64,000 nt of DNA from Rhodococcoides corynebacterioides NBRC 14404 (lineage in GTDB: Bacteria > Actinomycetota > Actinomycetes > Mycobacteriales > Mycobacteriaceae). The stretch's first letter is position 1; the number at the start of each line of letters is the position of its first letter. Under the pieces are notes generated by a model. It ran no database searches, had not been told where the DNA came from, and saw nothing but the letters and a program-made list of their open reading frames with translations. The stretch is taken from the NCBI RefSeq assembly GCF_001894765.1, contig NZ_BCWV01000006.1, forward strand, positions 218,630 to 282,629, read 5' to 3'. The translations under genes were made by a program, and so were the position numbers. Positions 55,228 through 62,397 of this stretch are shown one piece after another.

Positions 55228-56616
55228 TCAGGCGGGCTTCGCGGAGCGGACGGCCGAATCCAACTCGTCGAGGAAGTCGAGGGTGTCGAAGTTCCAGCAG
55301 GCCTCGACGAGGGTCTTGGCCCCGGCGAGTCCGATCACGGGTTCGAGCAACCCGTACGCCTTGACCTCGAGATCGGCATCCGACATGGGGTTGGTCGGTT
55401 CGCCGTAGGGCTGCTCGACGCGGTGCTGGTAGCGCGCGCCGTCGGTGGTGACGACCGTGACGTCGGCGGGACGCCCGGTCTTGGGGTAGGAGGCGTCGGC
55501 GGCCTCGTCGAGACGCACGACGACCTTGTCCATGAGAGCGATGGTTCGCCGATCCCGTCGGGCGGTCTCGGAGAAATCGGTGAGCGTGACCGATCCGGTG
55601 AGGGCCGCGACGGCGACGGTGTACGGCAGGCTCAGCTGGCCCTGCAGAACCGTGTCGAGGACGCGACCGGCGTGGCGCGTCGCGATCGCGAAGGTGCCGA
55701 CCTCGATCGAGGCGATCGTGTCGGGGTCGAGGTCGAACTCCTCCCGCAACGCCAGCATCGCGTCGATGGCGCCGTGCAGGTGGCGGCAGCAGGGGTAGGG
55801 CTTGACGTAGGTGCGCAGCAGCACCCACTCCGCGCCGAGCCCGCGGGTGACGGTGTCGGCGAACCAGTCGGTGCCCTCCTCCCCCGCGAAGGCGGCGAAG
55901 TAGCCGTCGCGACCCTCGAGGATCGTGGTGGGACCGGTCAGGCCCGCCTCGGCGAGGTCGGCGCTGGTGATGCCGTCGCGGGCGGCCTTGCCCGGGTGGA
56001 AGCGCTTGACCTCCGCCGAGCCGCCGAGGAACTCGAACACGCCGCCGGCATGCGAGCCGGCGAGTCCGAGAGCGTTGGCGACGCCGTCGGAGTCCAGGTC
56101 GAGCAGCACCGACACGGCAGCCGCGGCGCCGAAGACGCCGGCGACGGGCGTGTTGTGGAAGTGGCGGTTCCGGGTGGCGGGGTGGCCGGCGTCGGCGAGC
56201 CGGCAGGCCAGTTCCATGCCGATCGCCGCGGCGCGCAGCACCCGCTCGCCGCTGATACCGCGCTCCTGGGCGACGGCGAACACGGCGGGGAAGACGACCG
56301 ACGTGGGGTGCATCGACCCCGGGGTGTAGCCCTCGTCGGACTCGATGCCGTGTCCGTTGGTGCCGTTGAGGACGGCGGCCCCGAGCGCCGAGGTGCGGCC
56401 GTGGCCGATCGCGGTGGCCGTCGACCCCTGGTAGGTGCGGGCGACGTGGACGCCGACCGCCGCCGAGACCTCGCCGACCGAACTCGCCGCGACGCCGGCG
56501 AGGTGATCGAGGAGCATGCGGCGAACGTGGTGATTCGTCTCGTCGGGCAATGCCGTCGCGCCCTGGTGGACGATCCACTCCGCGACCGTGCGGGTGAGGG
56601 TGGCGTGGGAGCTCAT
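55228..56616 (-). CDS. MmgE/PrpD family protein
   Basis: A 462-residue MmgE/PrpD protein. Key blocks are TNHHVRRMLLDHLAGVAAS, GHGIESDEGYTPGSMHPTSV, NRHFHNTPVAGVFGAAAA and the Cys-containing YVKPYPCCRHLHGAID. PrpD dehydrates 2-methylcitrate; other members act on aconitate-like or epoxysuccinate-like acids, so the exact reaction is open. No prpB or prpC is nearby, which argues against the methylcitrate cycle. The ATG at 56616 follows GGAG by 6 bases; in-frame ATGs at 56622 and 56646 are alternatives. Its promoter region holds the element at 56719. Confidence 0.82.
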   Translation of the reverse strand: MSSHATLTRTVAEWIVHQGATALPDETNHHVRRMLLDHLAGVAASSVGEVSAAVGVHVARTYQGSTATAIGHGRTSALGAAVLNGTNGHGIESDEGYTPGSMHPTSVVFPAVFAVAQERGISGERVLRAAAIGMELACRLADAGHPATRNRHFHNTPVAGVFGAAAAVSVLLDLDSDGVANALGLAGSHAGGVFEFLGGSAEVKRFHPGKAARDGITSADLAEAGLTGPTTILEGRDGYFAAFAGEEGTDWFADTVTRGLGAEWVLLRTYVKPYPCCRHLHGAIDAMLALREEFDLDPDTIASIEVGTFAIATRHAGRVLDTVLQGQLSLPYTVAVAALTGSVTLTDFSETARRDRRTIALMDKVVVRLDEAADASYPKTGRPADVTVVTTDGARYQHRVEQPYGEPTNPMSDADLEVKAYGLLEPVIGLAGAKTLVEACWNFDTLDFLDELDSAVRSAKPA

Positions 56617-56718
56617 GTGCATCTCCGTTGTGTCGGTGAGGGTCATCGTCTCGCTGCGGCGATCGACGGGACAGACGTTTCGGGTCACGAGGTGGCGGTC
56701 ACACCTCGCGGGCCTCGT

Positions 56719-56754
56719 GACGCACGTTACACACTCTATAGAATGTTGTCTACC
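56719..56754 (-). promoter_or_regulatory. Promoter with overlapping operator, shared with 44043-44078
   Basis: Read on the minus strand towards the MmgE/PrpD gene, this 36-bp element has TAGACA, 17 bp and TAACGT, with TCTATAGA in the spacer. It matches 30 of 36 positions of the element before the acyl-CoA synthetase gene. The position, about 100 bp upstream of the coding start and 130 bp before the divergent GntR gene, suits control of both directions. TAGA/TCTA half-sites also occur nearer GntR (around 56811-56824). Confidence 0.6.
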
Positions 56755-56883
56755 GGATAGAGAAGGCTGACTTCATGCCTCCTTCGGACGTATGCTCGGC
56801 ACTCGATGGGGTAGAGAATGTAGAACGCAGACGAACGGCAGCCCTGCTGTCGACCATGCAGCACACGCGAGAAAGGGTCCGGC

Positions 56884-57585
56884 ATGAGTGTCGAGAGTTC
56901 CGCTCCCCCGGTCAGCCGGACGCAGTACGTCGTCGAGCGACTGAAGGAGGATGTCGCCAGCGGCGCCATCAAGCCGGGTGAGCTGATCAAGCAGACCGTT
57001 CTGGCCAAGCGGTACGGGGTCAGCGCGACACCGGTGCGCGAGGCACTGCGCATGCTCGAGGCCGACGGCGTCGTCTCCTACGACGCGCACAAGGGCGCGT
57101 CGGTGCGTGAGATGACCCCGGACACGGCCCGCGACCTCTACCGGCTCCGCGCCGCCGCCGAGCGGACGGCCGCGGAGATGGCCGTCGAGCGCATGACGCC
57201 CCGTGGTCTCGAGGAGATTCGCGCCGCACACGCGGCACTGGCGACCGCGCAGTCGGCCGGCACGGCCGCACCGGCGGAACTGTCCGTGCTGAACCGCGCG
57301 TTCCACTTCGCCATCTACCGGCAGACGTCGCCGCTCATCGTGCAACACCTCGAATTGCTGTGGGCGCGTTTCACTCCCGGCACCACCGTGTGGCGCCACC
57401 CGGCGGACGCGGCCGAACTCCAGGCCGACCACGACCGCATCCTCGACGCCATCGAACGGGGCGACGCAGAGGCGGCGGGACAGTTGACGGCCGACCACGT
57501 CGCGCGCGCCAGTCGAATCCGCGAGCAGCAGCCCGATCTGCGCGCATCCGGGGCGGACGAAACCGAGAACTTCTCGAATGCCTGA
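56884..57585 (+). CDS. GntR-family transcriptional regulator (FCD type)
   Basis: A 233-residue regulator. The winged helix-turn-helix (about 12-75) contains YGVSATPVREALRMLEADG, the classic GntR recognition helix. The C-terminal FCD domain has spaced metal-binding candidates in LNRAFHFAIY, ADHDRILDAI and LTADHVARA, which often coordinate a metal and bind organic acids. Divergent from the MmgE/PrpD-ABC operon, it is the likely regulator of that operon and, through the shared element, of the acyl-CoA synthetase/TesB pair. ATG at 56884. Confidence 0.88.
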   Translation: MSVESSAPPVSRTQYVVERLKEDVASGAIKPGELIKQTVLAKRYGVSATPVREALRMLEADGVVSYDAHKGASVREMTPDTARDLYRLRAAAERTAAEMAVERMTPRGLEEIRAAHAALATAQSAGTAAPAELSVLNRAFHFAIYRQTSPLIVQHLELLWARFTPGTTVWRHPADAAELQADHDRILDAIERGDAEAAGQLTADHVARASRIREQQPDLRASGADETENFSNA

Positions 57586-57630
57586 CGCCCCGACGGGGCG
57601 CCGCGGCGCCACGGCTCGGGAACACGTGCG

Positions 57631-58806
57631 ATGACGCGATCGTGGTTCGTCATGCTGTGTGCCACCACGGCACTCATCCAGGCCGTGTACGCCGCGGTCC
57701 GCGTGATGATCACCTACAAGGCCCTCGAACTCGGGGGCGACGGCGTGACCGTCGGCATCCTCACCGCGCTGTACTCGCTGGTGCCCCTGGTGGCCGCGAT
57801 GCGCATCGGCCGCGCGGTCGACGGCCGACGCGCCGCCACGATCCTCCGCGTCGGCACGGCCCTGTCTCTCGTCGCCGTGGCGATCGTGCTGGTGAGCTCG
57901 GCGATTCCCCTCCTCGCGCTCGGTTGTGTCCTGCTGGGCTTCAGCCACATCCTCACGATGGTCTCGAGCCAGGGATACGTTCCGGTTCGCTCACGGCCGG
58001 AGGACTACGACCGCCGGTTCGGCGGCCTCACCGTCTGGATCTCGGTGGGTCAGTCGATCGGCATTCCGGTGGTGGGCATCCTCGCCTCGCGCAGCGACAT
58101 CGGGCACGTCGACACCACCGGCGCGCTGATCGCCATGCTGGGCGTCGCCGCCGTCGCGACGGCTCTGACCGCCGCACCCTCGCTGACCATCCGCCAGGAC
58201 TCCGCACAGGTGCGCGCCGAGTACGAGACCCAGTCGACGCGCGCGATGCTCACCACGCGCGGCATGCGGCCGGCGGTCTTCTCCAGCCTCATCATCCTGA
58301 CGTCGATGGACCTCATGATCGCGTACCTCCCGGTGTTCGGTGAGCACCACGGCTACAGCGTGCTGATGGTGACGATCATCCTGACCGCACGGTCCGTCGC
58401 CGCGATCGTCTCGCGCACCCTGCTCACCCGCCTGCTCGCGGTGGCGCCGCGGAACTGGCTCCTGGTGTCGGGAAGTCTGTGCTCGGCGCTCCCGATGATC
58501 CTCGTTCCCGTGCTGCCCCACCCCTGGGTGGTCGGCATCCTCGTCTCGATCGCCGGGTTCTTCTGGGGACTGGCGCAACCGTTGACCATGACCTGGGTGG
58601 CCGGCCTGGTGAACCCGTCCAACCGCGCGTCCGCCCTGTCGCTCCGGTTGACCGGAAATCGGCTGGGGCAGGTGGTGATTCCGCTGGCGGCCGGCGCCAT
58701 CGCCGGATCCGCTGGCGAGGGTGCGGTGTTCGTCCTGACCGGAGGGCTGCTCGCGGGTGCCGCGGTCTCCACCTGGAGCGCCCTGTTCCGATCGAGACCG
58801 GCATGA
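57631..58806 (+). CDS. MFS transporter
   Basis: A 391-residue membrane protein with about 12 hydrophobic helices. The loop between helices 2 and 3 is MRIGRAVDGRRAATILR, the major facilitator motif A region (G-x-x-x-D-R-x-G-R-like). It starts 45 bp after the GntR gene and may be in the same transcript. It is an exporter or organic-acid importer of unknown substrate; its position suggests it serves the same pathway. It ends 46 bp before the convergent histidine kinase gene. Confidence 0.87.
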   Translation: MTRSWFVMLCATTALIQAVYAAVRVMITYKALELGGDGVTVGILTALYSLVPLVAAMRIGRAVDGRRAATILRVGTALSLVAVAIVLVSSAIPLLALGCVLLGFSHILTMVSSQGYVPVRSRPEDYDRRFGGLTVWISVGQSIGIPVVGILASRSDIGHVDTTGALIAMLGVAAVATALTAAPSLTIRQDSAQVRAEYETQSTRAMLTTRGMRPAVFSSLIILTSMDLMIAYLPVFGEHHGYSVLMVTIILTARSVAAIVSRTLLTRLLAVAPRNWLLVSGSLCSALPMILVPVLPHPWVVGILVSIAGFFWGLAQPLTMTWVAGLVNPSNRASALSLRLTGNRLGQVVIPLAAGAIAGSAGEGAVFVLTGGLLAGAAVSTWSALFRSRPA

Positions 58807-58852
58807 TCCCCGCACCGCGGAGCGACAACCGCCACCGCCGTCGGCCGTGTCC

Positions 58853-60274
58853 TCACTCCGCGGGAGCCGACTCGCGCTGCAGCAGTGGCAGTTCCACGGT
58901 GAACGTCGACCCCCGCTCCGGCGCCGAGTCGATCGTGACCCGACCCCCGTGCGCCGCGACGAGAGCCGCGACGATGGACAATCCGAGCCCGCTACCGCCG
59001 CTCTCACGGGTACGCGAGCGGTCGGCACGATAGAAGCGCTCGAAGACGCGGTCCGCGTCCTCGTCCGACAGACCCGGCCCCGTGTCGCGAACCCGGAGAA
59101 CCGCCGTCTCCCCCACCGTGCCCACGGCCACGGTGATCGACGCGGAGTTCGGTGTGTGGCGCAGCGCGTTGCTCACGAGGTTCCCCAGCACCTGGCGCAG
59201 CCGGGCGTCGTCCCCGAGAACCTCGGGGACATCGCTGCCCGGCAGCATCTCCAGGTCCACCGTCCGATCGGGGGCCGCCGCGGCGGCGTCGTGGACCGCG
59301 TCGGCCGCGATCTGCAACAGGTCCACGGGTGCGCTGGCGACTGGGCGTTCCGCGTCCAGACGCGCGAGCATCACGAGGTCCTCCACCAGCATCCCCATGC
59401 GGGCGGCCTCGCCGCCGATCCTGGTCATGATCAGCTCGATGTCGGTGCTCGCGCCCTGCCGATAGAGCTCGGCGAAGCCCCGGATCGTCGTCAGCGGGGT
59501 GCGCAGTTCGTGCGAGGCGTCGGCGACGAACCGTCGCATCCGGTCCTCCGACGCGCGTGCAGTGCGTTCCGAGGCCGCGGATTCGGCGACTGCGCGCTGG
59601 ATCTGCGCCAACATGCCGTTGAGCGCCGCCGACAGCCGGCCGACCTCGGTACGAGGATCCCGTTCGGGGACACGGCGATGCAGGTCTCCCGCGGCGATCG
59701 CTTCCGCCGTCGCCTCCACCTCCCGAAGCGGACGCAGACTGCGCCGCACCACCCACCAGGCGACGACGCCCAGGACGACCAGGACGCCGGCACCGATCGA
59801 CACCTCCAGCACGACCAGGCGTCCGACGATCGCGGCGTTCTCCGCCAGGGACACCCCGACGGTGGTCGACCCGTTCCCGTTCGAGACGGTGACGACGCGC
59901 CAGTGCTCGTCGCCGCCGTTCGCCGACCCGACCGTCACCGGGGTCGGCGACGCGGCTGCGGTGAGATCCGGGCCCGGCGAGGAGTTGTCGTTGATCGACG
60001 TGCGGACGGTCCCGTCCGCGGTGACGGAGCGAACGTAGAACGACGTCGGCGGACGACCCGGCCCGATGTCTCCCGACGGCGGGGGCGGGCGGTCCTCACG
60101 CGGACGCGCCCAACCCGACGCCGCCTCCTCGAGTTGGGTGTCCACGCGGGCCAGCAGGGTGTTCTGCAGGGCGGTGGTCACCGCGAGTCCGGACGCCGCC
60201 AGACCCACCGCGACCAGCAGCAGCAGCGCCGCGACCAGGGTGACACGCAACGGCACGGCGTTCGGTCGTCTCAC
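58853..60274 (-). CDS. Two-component sensor histidine kinase
   Basis: A 473-residue kinase with two membrane helices (about 9-33 and 154-176) enclosing a roughly 120-residue extracellular sensor, then a HAMP domain. The dimerisation domain has DASHELRTPLTTIRG with His255 as the phosphorylation site, and the ATPase domain has NALRHTPNSAS, DTGPGLSDED and GGSGLGLSIV. The layout is that of the TrcS/MtrB-like actinobacterial kinases. The GTG at 60274 overlaps the stop of the response regulator gene (GTGA), so the pair is coupled. Confidence 0.9.
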   Translation of the reverse strand: MRRPNAVPLRVTLVAALLLLVAVGLAASGLAVTTALQNTLLARVDTQLEEAASGWARPREDRPPPPSGDIGPGRPPTSFYVRSVTADGTVRTSINDNSSPGPDLTAAASPTPVTVGSANGGDEHWRVVTVSNGNGSTTVGVSLAENAAIVGRLVVLEVSIGAGVLVVLGVVAWWVVRRSLRPLREVEATAEAIAAGDLHRRVPERDPRTEVGRLSAALNGMLAQIQRAVAESAASERTARASEDRMRRFVADASHELRTPLTTIRGFAELYRQGASTDIELIMTRIGGEAARMGMLVEDLVMLARLDAERPVASAPVDLLQIAADAVHDAAAAAPDRTVDLEMLPGSDVPEVLGDDARLRQVLGNLVSNALRHTPNSASITVAVGTVGETAVLRVRDTGPGLSDEDADRVFERFYRADRSRTRESGGSGLGLSIVAALVAAHGGRVTIDSAPERGSTFTVELPLLQRESAPAE

Positions 60275-61005
60275 CGGCGCGGCACCCGCATCACGTAGCC
60301 GACGCCGCGAAGAGTGTGCAGCAGTCGGGGTTCCGTGGTGTCGATCTTGCGCCGCAGGTAGGACACGTACGACTCGACCACTCCGACTTCCCCGCCGAAG
60401 TCGTAGTGCCAGACGTGGTCGAGGATCCGAGGCTTGGAGAGCACCGTTCCGGCGTTGACCATGAAATAGCGCAGCAGCGTGAACTCGGTGGGCGACAGGG
60501 AAACCGGCTCCCCGGCCTTCCACACCTCCCTCGTGTCGTCGTCGAGTTCGATGTCCGCGAAGGTGATGCGCGACGGCTGCGATTCGGTCCCCGGGGAACG
60601 ACGACGGAGAATCACCCGGAGCCGAGCCACGACCTCCTCGAGGCTGAACGGTTTGGTGACGTAGTCGTCGGCGCCCATCGTCAGCCCGGTGACCTTGTCT
60701 TCCACCGCATCCCGCGCGGTGAGGAACAACACCGGCGCCTCGATTCCGTCGGCACGCAGACGCCGGAGCAATCCGAACCCGTCCATGTCCGGCATCATGA
60801 CGTCCAGAATCAGGGCGTCGGGCCGCAGGCTGCGGGCCACGTCGATCGCCTCCGGTCCGCTGCGGGCGGTGCGCACCGCGAAGCCCTGGAACTTCAGACT
60901 GACGGCGAGCAACTCCACGATGGTCGGCTCGTCGTCGACCACCAGCACCGTCGCCTCGGGGGCACCGGCGGCTCGGTCGATCGTCACCACGGCATTGTCG
61001 CTCAT
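60271..61005 (-). CDS. OmpR/PhoB-family response regulator
   Basis: A 244-residue regulator. The receiver domain (about 18-130) has acidic residues Asp24 and Asp25, phosphoacceptor Asp68 (LILDVMMPD), Thr96 and Lys118. The C-terminal winged-helix domain contains LSPTEFTLLRYFMVNAGTVL and VVESYVSYLRRKID. Its partner kinase is the next gene. It is divergent from the glycosyltransferase pair, and the 135-bp gap contains the phased CCCGGG array, a likely binding site for it. Confidence 0.92.
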   Translation of the reverse strand: MSDNAVVTIDRAAGAPEATVLVVDDEPTIVELLAVSLKFQGFAVRTARSGPEAIDVARSLRPDALILDVMMPDMDGFGLLRRLRADGIEAPVLFLTARDAVEDKVTGLTMGADDYVTKPFSLEEVVARLRVILRRRSPGTESQPSRITFADIELDDDTREVWKAGEPVSLSPTEFTLLRYFMVNAGTVLSKPRILDHVWHYDFGGEVGVVESYVSYLRRKIDTTEPRLLHTLRGVGYVMRVPRR

Positions 61006-61037
61006 GCGTCCACGATCGACCGCGAGTCCGTGCAGTT

Positions 61038-61117
61038 CCCGGGACGAACCCGGGAACTTCCCGGGAGCCGTCGCGACTCCCGGGCGACTCCCGGGGAGCA
61101 CCCGGGCCCACCCCGGG
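61038..61117. promoter_or_regulatory. Array of seven CCCGGG hexamers on an 11-bp period
   Basis: CCCGGG begins at 61038, 61049, 61060, 61079, 61090, 61101 and 61112. Steps are 11, 11, 19, 11, 11 and 11 bp, so there are two in-phase groups (three and four copies) separated by one longer 13-bp spacer; the others are 5 bp. The array fills the gap between the divergent response regulator (start 61005) and glycosyltransferase (start 61141) genes. About one site per helical turn is the layout seen for OmpR-family direct-repeat operators. Confidence 0.75.
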
Positions 61118-61140
61118 CGCGCCCACCACCGTCGGATCCC

Positions 61141-62397
61141 ATGACCACCGAACAGCTCGCCACCGGCCGGCTCGTGACGCGACCGGACGGACCTCCCGCC
61201 ACGGCCGTCACCGTCGACATCGTCGTCCCCGTGTACAACGAGGCCGCCGTCCTCGCGGACAGCATCCGGCGTCTCGACCGGCACCTCGCCGCCCACGTGC
61301 CCTACCGGGCCCGCATCGTCGTCGCGGACAACGCCAGCACCGACGACACCCCCGTCGTCGCGGCCGCCCTGGCGGCCGAGTTGGACCGTGTGGAGGTCGT
61401 CCGTCTCGACCTCGAAGGGCGCGGCCGCGCGCTCGACGCGGTGTGGCGGGCATCGTCGGCCACGATCGTCGCCTACATGGACGTCGACCTCTCGACGGAC
61501 CTGCGCGCGTTGCTTCCGCTCCTGGCTCCGCTGGCGTCGGGACACTCCGACGTCGCCATCGGGTCCAGGCTCGCCCCGCAGTCGCGGGTGGTCCGCGGCC
61601 CGAAGCGCGAGATCGTCTCGCGCAGCTACAACCTGATCCTGCGGACGTCGCTCCGCGTGCGATTCTCCGACGCCCAGTGCGGATTCAAGGCCATGCGCAC
61701 CGACGTCGCTCGCGAGCTGCTGCCGCTGGTACAGGACACCGGCTGGTTCTTCGACACGGAACTGCTGGTCCTGGCCGAGCGGGCCGGCCTGCGCATCCAC
61801 GAGGTCCCGGTGGACTGGGTCGACGATCCGCACTCGACGGTGGACATCGTCGCCACCGCCGTCGCGGACCTGAAGGGGTGCTGCCGGGTCGGCCGCGCCC
61901 TGGCCACGGGTGCTCTCCCGCTCGGCGACCTCCGACGAAGCCTCGGTCGGGAACCGCTCGTCGAGGGTGTGCCGGTCGGCATGGTCGGACAACTGGTGCG
62001 CTTCGCCGGGATCGGGGTGCTCAGCACGATCGCCTACGGCGTGCTCTACCTGCTGCTCCACCCCGCTCTCGGGGCTCAGGTGAGCAACCTCCTCGCCCTC
62101 GCGATCACGGCCGTCCTGAACACCGCGGCCAACCGCGCCGTCACCTTCGGGGTCCGCGGAGCGGCCGGTGCCGTCGGCCACCATCTGCAGGGCCTGGCGA
62201 TCTTCGCGCTCGGGTGGGCCGTCACGGCGGGATCGCTTCTGCTGCTGCACCGCTGGAGCCCCGACGCATCGAAGCATCTCGAATTGACCGTCCTGGTCCT
62301 GGCCAACGCCGTCGCCACCGTCATTCGATTCGTCGCCCTGCGCCGGGTGTTCCGCTCCCCCGCCACTCGTCCGTCCGGAAAGGACCTCGCTCGATGA
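61141..62397 (+). CDS. GT2 glycosyltransferase with C-terminal GtrA-like domain
   Basis: A 418-residue protein. The N-terminal GT2 domain (about 25-265) begins VDIVVPVYNEAAVL and has the metal-binding YMDVDLSTD (DxD) and SDAQCGFKAM, the pattern of polyprenyl-phosphate sugar transferases. The C-terminal part (about 285-410) has four hydrophobic helices of the GtrA type. It likely makes a lipid-linked sugar at the membrane for the following GT39-type transferase. ATG at 61141; the stop overlaps the next start (ATGA). Confidence 0.88.
   Translation: MTTEQLATGRLVTRPDGPPATAVTVDIVVPVYNEAAVLADSIRRLDRHLAAHVPYRARIVVADNASTDDTPVVAAALAAELDRVEVVRLDLEGRGRALDAVWRASSATIVAYMDVDLSTDLRALLPLLAPLASGHSDVAIGSRLAPQSRVVRGPKREIVSRSYNLILRTSLRVRFSDAQCGFKAMRTDVARELLPLVQDTGWFFDTELLVLAERAGLRIHEVPVDWVDDPHSTVDIVATAVADLKGCCRVGRALATGALPLGDLRRSLGREPLVEGVPVGMVGQLVRFAGIGVLSTIAYGVLYLLLHPALGAQVSNLLALAITAVLNTAANRAVTFGVRGAAGAVGHHLQGLAIFALGWAVTAGSLLLLHRWSPDASKHLELTVLVLANAVATVIRFVALRRVFRSPATRPSGKDLAR

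Noticed and set aside
56773..57948. 391-codon minus-strand frame over GntR and the MFS start
   Set aside because: It is antisense to the GntR gene, which has clear HTH and FCD features; no domain is recognisable in the shadow.
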